From Janthinobacterium sp. 1_2014MBL_MicDiv (lineage in GTDB: Bacteria; Pseudomonadota; Gammaproteobacteria; Burkholderiales; Burkholderiaceae_D): DNA of 64,000 nt. The notes below the pieces were generated by a model, which searched no databases, had not been told where the DNA came from, and saw only the letters and a list, made by a program, of their open reading frames with translations. A program made the translations under genes and the position numbers. Of the stretch, positions 16,456-27,586 are shown in pieces. Where the stretch lies: the NCBI RefSeq assembly GCF_001865675.1, contig NZ_CP011319.1:2914001-2978000 (forward strand), in the 5' to 3' direction. The first letter of the stretch is position 1; each line of letters starts with the position of its first letter.

Positions 16456-17339
16456 AGCGCGATGACACCGGCCTGCAGGCCGTGCACCAGCTGGCCCTGC
16501 GCTTTCGCAGCGCGGCCGACGGTGTCGATGCCGATGCCGATGCGCAGGCGCGCCTGGTCGGCATCCTCAGCCTGCCCGCCGCGCCGGGGCCGCGCGGCGT
16601 GCTGATCGTCACGGGCGGGCCGCAATACCGGGTCGGCAGCCACCGCCAGTTCGTCCTGCTGGCGCGGGCGCTGGCGCAGCTCGGCGTGCCCGTGCTGCGC
16701 TTCGACCTGCGCGGCATGGGCGACAGCGAAGGCGCGCCGCGCGACTACCGCGCCGCCGGTCCCGACATCGCTGGCGCGCTGGCGCAATTCTTCGACGCCG
16801 TGCCGGCGCTGCGCGAGGCGGTGCTGTGGGGCTTGTGCGACGGCGCCACGGCGGCCGCCTGCCATGCGCCGCGCGACGCGCGCATCACAGGCCTGGTCCT
16901 GCTCAACCCGTGGGTGCGCAGCGGCACCGGCCTGGCACGCGCCACCCTGCGCCATTACTATCTGCCGCGCCTGCTGCAAGTCGCCTTCTGGCGCAAGCTG
17001 GCCGGGGGCGGAATGCCGCTGGGCGCCAGCCTGGCCTCGCTGCGGCAGGTGACGGCCGCCACGCGCGCCGCCGCGCCGGAGGAAAGCGATGCGCCCGCGC
17101 CGGCGCTGCTGCGGGCGCTGGCGCAGTTCCAGGGCAAGGTGCTGCTGATCCTCAGCGGCGACGACCTCGGCGCGCGCGAGTGGCAGGCCCTGCTCGATGG
17201 CGATCCTGCCTGGCGCGCCGTGGCCGCGCGCGCGCAATGGACGCAGGCGCAGGTCGACGGCGCCAACCACACGTTCGCCAGCGCCGCCTGGCGCGCCGAC
17301 GTCGAGCAGCTGTGCGCGCGCTGGATCGCCTCATGGTAG
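16452..17339 (+). CDS. Alpha/beta hydrolase, exosortase A system hydrolase 1 type
   Basis: 295 residues. IVTGGPQYRVGSHRQFV, FDLRGMGDSEG and LWGLCDGATAA outline an alpha/beta-hydrolase in which the nucleophile elbow is GLCDG (127-131), giving Cys129 instead of Ser. Acid and His candidates are in LSGDDLGARE and VDGANHTF near the C-terminus. A Cys nucleophile would suit thioester or dienelactone-type chemistry, consistent with the adjacent acyl carrier protein. From memory it matches the TIGR03100 group. The start overlaps the previous stop by four bases. Confidence 0.87.
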   Translation: MKRDDTGLQAVHQLALRFRSAADGVDADADAQARLVGILSLPAAPGPRGVLIVTGGPQYRVGSHRQFVLLARALAQLGVPVLRFDLRGMGDSEGAPRDYRAAGPDIAGALAQFFDAVPALREAVLWGLCDGATAAACHAPRDARITGLVLLNPWVRSGTGLARATLRHYYLPRLLQVAFWRKLAGGGMPLGASLASLRQVTAATRAAAPEESDAPAPALLRALAQFQGKVLLILSGDDLGAREWQALLDGDPAWRAVAARAQWTQAQVDGANHTFASAAWRADVEQLCARWIASW

Positions 17340-18610
17340 CGTCCACGCCGAAACGGGTGCTGATGGTGGCCTACCATTTTCCGCCGCTGGCCGGCGGCAG
17401 CGGCATCCTGCGCACCCTGGGCTTTGCGCGCCACCTGCCCGAGTGCGGCTGGCAGCCGCTGGTGCTCAGCCCCAGGCCGTTCGCCTACGCGCAGCAGGGA
17501 GCGTCCCAGCTGGCGCAGATCGGCGCGCACACCACCGTGCGCCGCACCCTGGCGCTGGACGCGGCGCGCCACCTGGCCATCGGCGGGCGCTATCCGCGCT
17601 GCCTGGCCCTGCCCGACCGCTGGAGTTCGTGGTGGCTGAGCGCCGTGCCGGCCGGCCTGCGCCTGATCCGCCAGTACCGGCCCGACGCCATCTGGTCCAC
17701 GTATCCGATCGCCACGGCGCACCTGATCGCGATGACCTTGCAAAAACTCAGCGGCCTGCCGTGGATCGCCGACCAGCGCGATCCCATGCTCGACGACAGC
17801 GACGCGCTGGCGCCGTATCCGCCAGATCCACGCCTGCACCGCATGCATGCGTGGATCGAACAGCGCATCGCGGCGCGCAGCGCGGCCATCGTCTGCACCA
17901 CGCCGGGCGCCGTGGCCGCGCACCGGCGCCGCCTGGCGCACGTGGCGCGCGAGCGCTTCACGCTGATCGAGAACGGCTACGACGAGGATGGCTACAGCGC
18001 GGCAGGCTCGCGCGGGCCGCGCGGCCACCACAGCCGCTTCCTGCTGCTGCACAGCGGCGTGATCTACCCGTCCGAGCGCGACCCGCAGCCGCTGTTCGAG
18101 GCGCTGGCCTATTTGCGCCTCGACGGCACGCTGCATGCGCGCAATTTCCAGCTGCTGCTGCGCGCCACGGGCCACGATGCATGGCTGGCCGGCCTGCTGC
18201 GCAAGTACGGCATCGACGACCTCGTGACCCTGGCGCCGCTGCAGCCGCACCAGGACGCGCTGCGCGAAATGCTGGCCGCCGACGGCTTGCTGCTGCTGCA
18301 GGCGGCCAACTGCAACGGGCAGATTCCCGCCAAGCTGTATGAATACCTGCGCTGCCGCCGGCCAGTCCTGGCCCTGACCGACCTGGCCGGCGACACCGCG
18401 GCCAAGCTGCGCCACTGCGGCATCGACACCATCGGCCAGCTGGCCTCGAGCGGCGACTGCGCGCGCGCCCTGCTGCGCTTCCTGGAACTGGCGCGCCAGG
18501 GCCGCGCGCCGCTCGCCAGCAGCGACGCCATCGCCCTGCAATCGCGGCAAGCCCGCTGCAACGCCCTGGCCGAGTTGCTGGACCAGGTCAGCCACAGGAG
18601 TCCACCATGA
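17333..18610 (+). CDS. GT4-like glycosyltransferase
   Basis: 425 residues from the ATG at 17333, which overlaps the hydrolase stop by seven bases. The N-terminal KRVLMVAYHFPPLAGGSGILRT is characteristic of GT-B family 4 acceptor domains. The C-terminal half contains LIENGYDED, LLLLHSGVIYPSERDP and IPAKLYEYLRCRRPVLALTD; the E-x7-E motif is less canonical than in the other transferases here. It presumably adds a sugar of the EPS repeat unit on the cytoplasmic side. Confidence 0.85.
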   Translation: MVASTPKRVLMVAYHFPPLAGGSGILRTLGFARHLPECGWQPLVLSPRPFAYAQQGASQLAQIGAHTTVRRTLALDAARHLAIGGRYPRCLALPDRWSSWWLSAVPAGLRLIRQYRPDAIWSTYPIATAHLIAMTLQKLSGLPWIADQRDPMLDDSDALAPYPPDPRLHRMHAWIEQRIAARSAAIVCTTPGAVAAHRRRLAHVARERFTLIENGYDEDGYSAAGSRGPRGHHSRFLLLHSGVIYPSERDPQPLFEALAYLRLDGTLHARNFQLLLRATGHDAWLAGLLRKYGIDDLVTLAPLQPHQDALREMLAADGLLLLQAANCNGQIPAKLYEYLRCRRPVLALTDLAGDTAAKLRHCGIDTIGQLASSGDCARALLRFLELARQGRAPLASSDAIALQSRQARCNALAELLDQVSHRSPP

Positions 18611-19362
18611 AGCGTCTGTCCATCGTCTGCATCCTCGCCGCCTGCTGCCTCGACGCCATGGCGGCCGAGTGCCCGCCCTACGTCAAGCACACGCCGGGCG
18701 GCGACTACACGAGCGCGGAAGACCGCGCCGGCCTGGCCGTGATCGAGAACTACCACTTTTCGCGGGCCGTGGAAACGCTCACGCACGGCATGACGGGCAG
18801 CCTGGGGGCCGACATCAGCTACACGCTCGAGCACTTCCCGAACCACCACCGGGCGCTGGCCTCGATGGCGAAGCTGGGCTTGCGCCAGAAAAGCGCGCAG
18901 CCGGGCGGCGCCCGCTACACGGTCAGCTGCTTTTTCGAGCGCGCCATCGCCTACGCGCCGCACGACGTGACGGCGCGCATGGTGTACGGTAACTACCTGC
19001 TGGCCACGGGCCAGGACACGGCCGCCCTCGAGCAGCTGGACGCGGCCAGCCGCCTGGCGCCCGAGCAGGCCACCATCCAGTACAACCTGGGCCTGATGTA
19101 TGTAAAAAAGAAGGAATACGAGAAGGCCGGCGTCCATGCGCACAAGGCCTATGCGCTGGGCTTTCCGCTGCCGGGACTGAAGAACAAGCTGAAGGCGGCC
19201 GGCAAGTGGCGCGAAGCGCCGCCGGCGCCGCCCGCCACGGAAGCGGCGTCCGTGCCCGATGCCGTGGCGCCGCCCGCCAGCGCCGCCGAACCGGCGGTGG
19301 CGCCGGTCGAGCAGGTAGCGCCGGTGGAGGAAACCGTGCCGGCGCCGCCTAGCGGGGCATGA
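18607..19362 (+). CDS. Exported TPR protein at the end of the EPS unit
   Basis: 251 residues. Residues 1-19 form a Sec signal peptide ending in AMA before AECPPYV. Two to three TPR-like helical pairs follow: VTARMVYGNYLLATGQDTAALEQL, ATIQYNLGLMYVKKKEYEKA and a third weaker one. The tail from about residue 200 is Pro/Ala-rich. The gene overlaps the glycosyltransferase stop (ATGA), so it is translated with the EPS genes and may scaffold secretion or polymerisation in the periplasm. It overlaps the convergent neighbour by 14 bases. Confidence 0.8.
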   Translation: MKRLSIVCILAACCLDAMAAECPPYVKHTPGGDYTSAEDRAGLAVIENYHFSRAVETLTHGMTGSLGADISYTLEHFPNHHRALASMAKLGLRQKSAQPGGARYTVSCFFERAIAYAPHDVTARMVYGNYLLATGQDTAALEQLDAASRLAPEQATIQYNLGLMYVKKKEYEKAGVHAHKAYALGFPLPGLKNKLKAAGKWREAPPAPPATEAASVPDAVAPPASAAEPAVAPVEQVAPVEETVPAPPSGA

Positions 19363-20092
19363 CGGCCGCGCGGCCAGCCACGCTCAGATGGCCCGCCGGC
19401 GACGCGGCCAGCGCGGCAGCCAGGTCGCGGCGCGACTGCGCCTTGTCGTCGGCCTCGCTGATGAAGGCCAGTTCCGCCGGCTGCAGCACGGTGGCCGTCA
19501 GCAGCAGCACTTCGCCATACGGCGTATCGAACGATGGCGGAATCGTGCTTGCCGCCTGGTGCAGCAGCACGCCCACCTGTTCGTTCTCGTCTTCCAGTCC
19601 GGCCGGCGCATCGCGCAGGTCGAGCACCATGGAGACGCTGCCATGGCGCTGCAGTAGCAGGTCGATGGAGCCGTGATCGGCCACGTTCTGGCTCACCTGG
19701 TAGATCAGGTCGAACAGCCAGGAGCGCGACACGTCCGCGCCGTCGAAGGCGGCCAGCGGCGCTTCCACGCACACTTCCAGCAGATGGCCGCGCGGCACGA
19801 AGACGTCGTCGTCATCCTCGAACGGGTCGCTCAAGCCATCGCTGGCGAGGAGGATGGAGCCAGGCCGGCGGATCACGCGCCAGGCCTGGCGCAGCGACGG
19901 CCAGCGCGGACCGCCCATGAAGGCAGGGTTGATCGCCGGCGCCAGCACGTCGGCGTCTACCGTGCCCAGCGTGGCATAAAAAGCGTCGCGCGCGGCGCAG
20001 GCCGCGGCCAGCATCTGCGCGCCCGCTTCCTTGCCGACGACGGCGTCGTCCGGTTGCGGTACTTGCGGGATATCGTGTTCGTTGTCTGTCAT
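19349..20092 (-). CDS. Cytosolic protein, tentative suppressor-of-fused (SUFU)-like
   Basis: 247 residues, acidic, no signal peptide or membrane segment. Conserved-looking blocks are INPAFMGGPRWPSLRQAWRV, LLASDGLSDPFEDDDD, WLFDLIYQVSQNVADHG and PYGEVLLLTATVLQPAEL. I recall this pattern from bacterial proteins annotated as suppressor-of-fused domain proteins, a family that includes immunity proteins, but the match is from memory. The start at 20092 has AAAGAGC upstream. It lies 22 bases downstream of the DUF6678-like gene and is probably co-transcribed with it and purT. Confidence 0.6.
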   Translation of the reverse strand: MTDNEHDIPQVPQPDDAVVGKEAGAQMLAAACAARDAFYATLGTVDADVLAPAINPAFMGGPRWPSLRQAWRVIRRPGSILLASDGLSDPFEDDDDVFVPRGHLLEVCVEAPLAAFDGADVSRSWLFDLIYQVSQNVADHGSIDLLLQRHGSVSMVLDLRDAPAGLEDENEQVGVLLHQAASTIPPSFDTPYGEVLLLTATVLQPAELAFISEADDKAQSRRDLAAALAASPAGHLSVAGRAAVMPR

Positions 20093-20114
20093 GCCTATGC
20101 TCTTTGCTTATTAA

Positions 20115-20552
20115 TTAGTCAGCAGGTGGAAAGTCATCATAACTGCGCGGCAAGTAGCCCCAGATGCGCGCCACCCTGTCACGCACCTCGAAATCGAAGC
20201 CGATGCGTTCCAGCTCCGGCACGATCCACGCGCCATGGTCGATGATGGTCTTCGGCAGCAGCATGCCCACGTGTTCTTCCGAGTACAGGCCGATGTCGAA
20301 CCACTCCACGCCCATGAAGGGAAACGGCGGGTGGTAATCCCATTCCGTATCCCAGCGCGAGACAAACCCGGAGACGGAGCCATAGCGGTACGACGGCACC
20401 CAATCGGTCCGTCCGCGCATGAAGGCCAGCAGTTCGTTCCACTTGCAGTCGTTGGCGGCGCCGGCCAGGTTGCGCCGCGCGATGTGGCCGCGCAGCTTGC
20501 GCTTGATGTCGTCGCCGCCGGCGTCGGCAAGCGGCAGGCTGGGGTCGGCCAT
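20115..20552 (-). CDS. DUF6678-like small protein
   Basis: 145 residues, soluble, rich in Trp and aromatic residues. KWNELLAFMRGRTDWVPSYRYGSV and GVEWFDIGLYSEEHVG resemble the DUF6678 group as I remember it; no function is known to me. Its ATG overlaps the purT stop by one base (TGATG), so it depends on purT transcription and probably translation. The pair with the downstream SUFU-like gene looks like an accessory insertion behind a housekeeping gene. Confidence 0.65.
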   Translation of the reverse strand: MADPSLPLADAGGDDIKRKLRGHIARRNLAGAANDCKWNELLAFMRGRTDWVPSYRYGSVSGFVSRWDTEWDYHPPFPFMGVEWFDIGLYSEEHVGMLLPKTIIDHGAWIVPELERIGFDFEVRDRVARIWGYLPRSYDDFPPAD

Positions 20553-21787
20553 CAGCGGGCGACCGGCTTGACTTTCGAGGCGGCCAGCACGGCCCGTTCG
20601 CGCGCCGTGGCAATATCGTCGGCCGTGGCCAGCGCCACGCCCATGCGGCGGCGCGCGAACGATTCCGGCTTGCCGAACAGGCGCAAGTCCGCGCCCGGCA
20701 CGTTCAGGGCGTCCGCCACGCCTTCGAAGGCGATGCCCTTCGCTTCGACCTGGCCGTAGATGACGGCCGAGGCGGCCGGCGAGCGCAGCGCCACGTTGAC
20801 GGGCAGGCCGAGGATCGCTTTGGCGTGCAGCTCGAATTCGCTCTGCACCTGGCTGGCCATGGTGACCATGCCCGTGTCGTGCGGACGCGGGCTCACTTCC
20901 GAGAACCACACCATGTCGTCCTTGACGAACAGCTCGACGCCAAACAGGCCCAGGCCACCCAGGTTGTCCGTCACCTTGCGCGCGATCTCGCGCGAACGCT
21001 CGAGGGCCAGCGGCGCCATGCGCGCCGGCTGCCACGATTCCACGTAGTCGCCCTGCACCTGCAGGTGGCCGATCGGCTCGCAAAACTGCGTTTCAATGTG
21101 GCCCGAGGCGCCCACGGCGCGCACGGTCAGCAGGGTGATTTCGTAATCGAAGTCGATGAAGCCTTCGACGATCACGCGGCCCGTATCGACCCGGCCGCCG
21201 CTGGCCGCATACGCCCACGCCGTTTCCACGTCGTGTGCGCCATCGAGCTTGGACTGGCCCTTGCCCGACGAGGACATCACGGGTTTCACCACGCACGGGA
21301 AGCCGATTTCCTGGCACGCCAGCTGCAATTCCTGCAGGCTGCTGGCGAAGCGGTACGGCGACGTGGCCACGCCCAGGGTTTCGGCCGCCAGGGTGCGGAT
21401 GCCTTCGCGGTTCATCGTCAGCACGGCAGCGCGCGCGTTCGGAATGCAGGTGATCTGCCCGGCCGCTTCCAGCGCGGCCAGCGTATCGGTGGCGATGGCT
21501 TCGATTTCCGGCACGATCAGGTCCGGCTTTTCCAGCTCGATCAGGGCGGCCAGCGCCGCGCCGTCGCTCATGTCGATCACGTGCGAGCGGTGCGCCACCG
21601 GGTGGCCCGGCGCGTTCGGATAGCGGTCGACGGCGATCACTTCCACGCCCAGGCGCTGCAGCGAGATGATCACTTCCTTGCCCAGCTCGCCGGAACCGAG
21701 CAGCATGACCTTGATGGCGGTGGAAGACAGGGGCGTGCCGAAGGTGCGGGGCGCGATGGTGCTGCTGGTAAGGGTGCTGGTCGTCAT
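20552..21787 (-). CDS. purT: Formate-dependent GAR transformylase (phosphoribosylglycinamide formyltransferase 2)
   Basis: 411 residues of the ATP-grasp superfamily. VMLLGSGELGKEVIISLQRLG and VIAVDRYPNAPG open the N-terminal domain; CVVKPVMSSSGKGQS is the ATP-grasp phosphate loop; WFSEVSPRPHDTGMVTMA is the metal-binding segment typical of PurT/PurK. It converts GAR plus formate and ATP to formyl-GAR in purine synthesis. Length equals the family norm except for an extra N-terminal stretch of about 14 Thr/Ser-rich residues. No strong ribosome-binding site precedes the ATG at 21787. Confidence 0.95.
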   Translation of the reverse strand: MTTSTLTSSTIAPRTFGTPLSSTAIKVMLLGSGELGKEVIISLQRLGVEVIAVDRYPNAPGHPVAHRSHVIDMSDGAALAALIELEKPDLIVPEIEAIATDTLAALEAAGQITCIPNARAAVLTMNREGIRTLAAETLGVATSPYRFASSLQELQLACQEIGFPCVVKPVMSSSGKGQSKLDGAHDVETAWAYAASGGRVDTGRVIVEGFIDFDYEITLLTVRAVGASGHIETQFCEPIGHLQVQGDYVESWQPARMAPLALERSREIARKVTDNLGGLGLFGVELFVKDDMVWFSEVSPRPHDTGMVTMASQVQSEFELHAKAILGLPVNVALRSPAASAVIYGQVEAKGIAFEGVADALNVPGADLRLFGKPESFARRRMGVALATADDIATARERAVLAASKVKPVAR

Positions 21788-21919
21788 GGCGGTTCAGTCA
21801 GGCGGTGGAAAGATGGCTGGGACTATAACAAATGCCGGCCATCTTGGACAGGGCGCGCGACTGCCGTGCGCCCGCACGCGGACGCACTCCCCCCCTGCGA
21901 AACCTGTCCGGCGGGCAAG

Positions 21920-22417
21920 CTAGCCCGCGTAGGCGCGCTTGATCTGCTCGATGTCGATCTTTTTCATGCCCATCATGGCTTTCATCACGCGCTGGGCCTT
22001 GACGGGATCGGGATCCGTCAGCAGCCGGATCATGATGGTGGGCACGATCTGCCACGATACCCCGAACTGGTCCTTGAGCCAGCCGCATTGCTGGGCTTCC
22101 TTCGGCCCCCCTTCGGACAACTGCTTCCAGTAATGGTCGACCTCGTCCTGCGTCTCGCAATTGACCTGGAACGAGATGGCTTCGGAAAACTGGAACAGGG
22201 GGCCGCCATTCAAGCCGGTAAACGTCTGCCCGTCCAGCTCGAACGCCACCGTCAGTACGCTGCCCGGCTCCTGGCCGTGGATTTCCCTGCCTTCCTCGCC
22301 ATAGCGCAGGATTTGTCCGATCTTCGAATTGGGAAAAATCCCCGTATAAAACAGGGCCGCCGCCTCCGCATGGCCGTTGAACCATAGACACGGGGTAATC
22401 TTTTGAACGCTGTGCAT
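21920..22417 (-). CDS. VOC superfamily protein (PhnB-like)
   Basis: 165 residues. The N-terminal ITPCLWFNGHAEAAALFYTGIFPNS and the second half SEAISFQVNCETQDEVDHYW with WLKDQFGVSWQIVP form the paired beta-alpha-beta units of the vicinal oxygen chelate fold, in the subgroup often named PhnB or 3-demethylubiquinone methyltransferase-like. The enzymatic role is not known for this subgroup. The ATG at 22417 has AAGGGAGAC upstream. It stands alone between purT and the type I secretion genes. Confidence 0.85.
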   Translation of the reverse strand: MHSVQKITPCLWFNGHAEAAALFYTGIFPNSKIGQILRYGEEGREIHGQEPGSVLTVAFELDGQTFTGLNGGPLFQFSEAISFQVNCETQDEVDHYWKQLSEGGPKEAQQCGWLKDQFGVSWQIVPTIMIRLLTDPDPVKAQRVMKAMMGMKKIDIEQIKRAYAG

Positions 22418-22523
22418 GATGTCTCCCTTGGTCAAAATAGCAACACCTCCCCGCGCGGGAAGGACCAGCCCCAATATAGACATTTTCACACCGTCGTGGC
22501 GCGCACTAGCCGCCCCGGGATGG

Positions 22524-23972
22524 CTAGTGCGGCGCCTCCCGGCCCGCGATGGCGTCGCGCCCCAGGATGCCGGCGCTGGCCAGCAGGCGCAGCCGGGACG
22601 CTCGCCATTCCGCCTGGCAACGGACGCGCTCCTGCCGCGCCTCGAGCAGCGCGGACTGCGTGGCCAGCATTTCCAGGATGTCGGCCGCACCGAGGCCGAA
22701 CTTGCGCTGCACGCTGGCCAGCGCTTCCTGCGCCGCATCCTGCCACGCCTGCGCCGCCGCCAGGTTCCCCAGCGCCGTGCCGGCTTCCGCATGCGCCTTG
22801 ACGAGGTCCATCAGGGTCTGCTGCTGCGCTTCCTCGGCCTCGGCCTGGCTTTGCTCGGCCTGCGCCAGCGCGCCGCGCACCTTGTAGTTGCGCGCAAAAC
22901 CGTCGAACAGCGGGATGTTCAGCGATACGCCGACCAGCGTTTCGCGCGTCGAGGCCGGCGACAAGCCCTGGTTCGGACGGCCATTCTGGTAGATATTCGC
23001 CGTCAGGTCGATGCTGGGGCGGCCCTCGGAACGCGCGATGGCCACCCGTTCGCGCGCCGCCTGCAGGCGCGCCTGCGCCGCCGCGATGGCCGGATGCCGC
23101 TGCCGGGCCATCGTCAGCCAGGCGTGCAAGTCGTCGCGCAGTCCCGCCGTCGCGCCGCCGGCATCCGCCTCCTCGTTCAGCACCACGTCCGTGCTGGCCG
23201 GCAAACCGAGCGTGTAGACGAGGACTGCCCTGGCCTTGCGGTAATCGCCATCGGCGCGGCTGGCGCCCAGCGTCGCCTTGGCCAGGGCGCTCGCCGCCTG
23301 CAGGGTGTCGCTGTGGGAACCGAGCCCGCGCTGCGCGCGACGCTGCGTGGCCGCCACCGTTTCCTCGGCCAGGGCCTGGTATTCCCGCCGCACGCGCACG
23401 CCGGCCAGCGCCGTCTGCGCATCGAAATAGGCGCCGATCGCGGCTGCCAGCGTCCGTTGCAGCACCGCGTCGCGGTTGGCCAAGGCCGCATCGAGCAGCG
23501 CGCCGGCCGAACGCTGGCCCGCCGCGCGGCCGCCGAAATCGAACAGGCGCCAGGACAGGCTCAGCGAGCCGGTATTGCTGCTCAAGCTGCTGGCGCCCGT
23601 GCGCGAACCGGGATAGGCCGTGCGGTCATGCACGCGGCTCACTCCCCCGTTCACGGTGGGCAGGTAGGCGGCCCTGGCCTCGCCCAGGCTGGCCGCCTGC
23701 AGCTTGATGCCGGCCCAGGCGCCGTGCACCTGCGCGTTGTGGCACAGGGCCAGGTCGACGGCCACCGGCAGGGTCAGCGGCGCGGCCTCGTCGTAGGCGG
23801 GCGGACACGGCGCCACGCCCAGGTCGCCCGGCAGCGGCAAGCCGCCCGCCGGCACGGCCGGCTGCGCGCGCAGCGGGTCGTCCAGCTGCCCGGCGAAATC
23901 GCCGGCCTGTACCGAAACGGCGCTGAAAAGCAAGCCGGCGGCGATGGCCATGGCGCGGCCTCTAGCGTTCAT
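22524..23972 (-). CDS. TolC-family outer-membrane component of type I secretion
   Basis: 482 residues. Signal peptide at residues 1-23 (cleavage near VQAGDF), then two internally similar long helical halves with Ala/Gln-rich stretches, for example LGEARAAYLPTVNGGVSRV and ARERVAIARSEGRPSIDLTAN, as in TolC/TprF-type channels. It would form the outer-membrane exit duct. The start overlaps the HlyD gene by 11 bases and has AAGGAGG upstream. It is the last gene of the ABC-HlyD-TolC unit that follows the RTX gene. Confidence 0.9.
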   Translation of the reverse strand: MNARGRAMAIAAGLLFSAVSVQAGDFAGQLDDPLRAQPAVPAGGLPLPGDLGVAPCPPAYDEAAPLTLPVAVDLALCHNAQVHGAWAGIKLQAASLGEARAAYLPTVNGGVSRVHDRTAYPGSRTGASSLSSNTGSLSLSWRLFDFGGRAAGQRSAGALLDAALANRDAVLQRTLAAAIGAYFDAQTALAGVRVRREYQALAEETVAATQRRAQRGLGSHSDTLQAASALAKATLGASRADGDYRKARAVLVYTLGLPASTDVVLNEEADAGGATAGLRDDLHAWLTMARQRHPAIAAAQARLQAARERVAIARSEGRPSIDLTANIYQNGRPNQGLSPASTRETLVGVSLNIPLFDGFARNYKVRGALAQAEQSQAEAEEAQQQTLMDLVKAHAEAGTALGNLAAAQAWQDAAQEALASVQRKFGLGAADILEMLATQSALLEARQERVRCQAEWRASRLRLLASAGILGRDAIAGREAPH

Positions 23973-25301
23973 GCAGGGCCTCCTTCTGGTGCCGCACCAG
24001 CGGCGAGAGCACGTATTCGATCACCCTCCTCGTCCCCGTCCGGATCTCCGCCCGCACCGCCATGCCGGCCGACAGCGGCACGCGCCTGCCGTCGATGACG
24101 ATGGCCGGCTGCCGCACGCTGATCTTCACCGCATACACGAGGCCCTTCTTCTCATCCTCGATGGCGTCGCGCGAGACGCTCTTGACGACGGCCGGCACGG
24201 TGCCGTATTTCGTGTAGTCGAAGGCGTCGACCTTGATGGCGACCGCCTGCCCCGCCTGGACGAAGCCGACGTCGCGGTTGTCCAGCACGGCGTCGATTTC
24301 CAGCGTGCTGGCGCGCGGCACGATCTGCATCAGCGCCTGCGCGGCCGGCACCACGCCGCCCAGGGTATGCACCTTGAGCTGCTGCACCGTGCCGTCGACG
24401 GGCGCCGTCAGGCGCAGCAGGCTGCCGCGGGCACCGGCGCGGCGCGCATCCTGGCCGCTGGCGGCCGCCACCCGCGCGCCCTCCGTCAGCGCGTCGTACG
24501 CGTCTTTCCTCGTTTGCGCCAGCAGGGCCGCGCGTTCGCTGCGGGCCGATGCCAGCTGGCCGGCCAGGTCGATGCGCGCCTGTTCCTTGTCCAGCCACGC
24601 GTGTTCGGACACGTCGCGCGCCTGGGCCAGCGCCTGGTAATCGCCGGCGCGCTGCGTGGCCAGCGGCAGCGCCTGGGCGTAGCGGGCGATTTCACCGTCG
24701 AGGTGGGCGAGCCTGGCGCGGAAGCTCGCGTACTGGCCATCCACGTGCGCCTGCGCGGCCGCGCGGTCGGCGGCGGGGATATCCCTGAGCGGTCCCAGCA
24801 CCGGCGGCGTCAGCGTGCCGATGGCGGCGATCAGCGCGCGCGAGCGCGCCACCTGCAGCGCGGCCGCCACGGCGTCGCCGGCCGCCTTGTCGCGCTCGGC
24901 GTCCGGGCCACGGCTGTCAAGTTCAATCAGCAGCTCGCCCACCTGCACGGCCTGACCTTCCTGCACATGCAGGGCGCGCACGGCCGCCACATCGACGGAG
25001 GCGATGGTCTTGGTATTGCCGGAAGGAATGACCTTGCCGGCCGCATTGACGATGATGTCGACCCGGCCGAAGACGGCCCACAGCACGACGCAGGCAACGA
25101 GCAGCATCAGCACGCGCGCCGTGACGCGCAGCGACGGCGACACGGGCCGCTCCTGCAGCGCCAGCGCGGCCGGCAAAAAGGCCGCCTCGTCCTCGCTCAG
25201 CACGGGGCCGCCCAGCGAGGCGCGGATGCGCCAGCAATGCCGCAACACCTGGCCGTAGCGCTGCAGCAGCTCGCCATACGCGGCGAAACGGTGGCCGGCG
25301 C

Positions 25302-25305
<4 letters not shown>
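23962..25305 (-). CDS. HlyD-family membrane fusion protein (type I secretion)
   Basis: 447 residues: a cytoplasmic N-terminus of about 55 residues, one TM segment (TARVLMLLVACVVLWAVFG), a first lipoyl-like half (VIPSGNTKTIASVDVAAV), a long helical hairpin, a second lipoyl half (LRLTAPVDGTVQQLKVHT) and the C-terminal block VYAVKISVRQPAIVIDG with PLSAGMAVRAEI. This is the periplasmic adaptor between the ABC exporter and the TolC-type channel. Its start overlaps the ABC gene stop by four bases. Confidence 0.93.
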
Positions 25306-27497
<2,192 letters not shown>

Positions 27498-27521
27498 CGG
27501 GCGATATCAAAAAGTCTATGG

Positions 27522-27559
27522 CGCAGCCAGGCCGGGCATGCGACCCCGGCCTGGCTGCG
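27522..27559 (-). terminator. Perfect 15-bp hairpin between the RTX gene and its exporter genes
   Basis: CGCAGCCAGGCCGGG (27522-27536) pairs perfectly with 27545-27559 around an eight-base loop. In the leftward direction it is followed some ten bases later by CTTTTTG. It lies 27 bases after the RTX stop and 24 bases before the exporter start. It probably acts as a partial terminator or 3' stabiliser giving more RTX than exporter mRNA. Confidence 0.7.
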
Positions 27560-27586
27560 TGATGGTGACGCTAGCTGCTCACGCTA

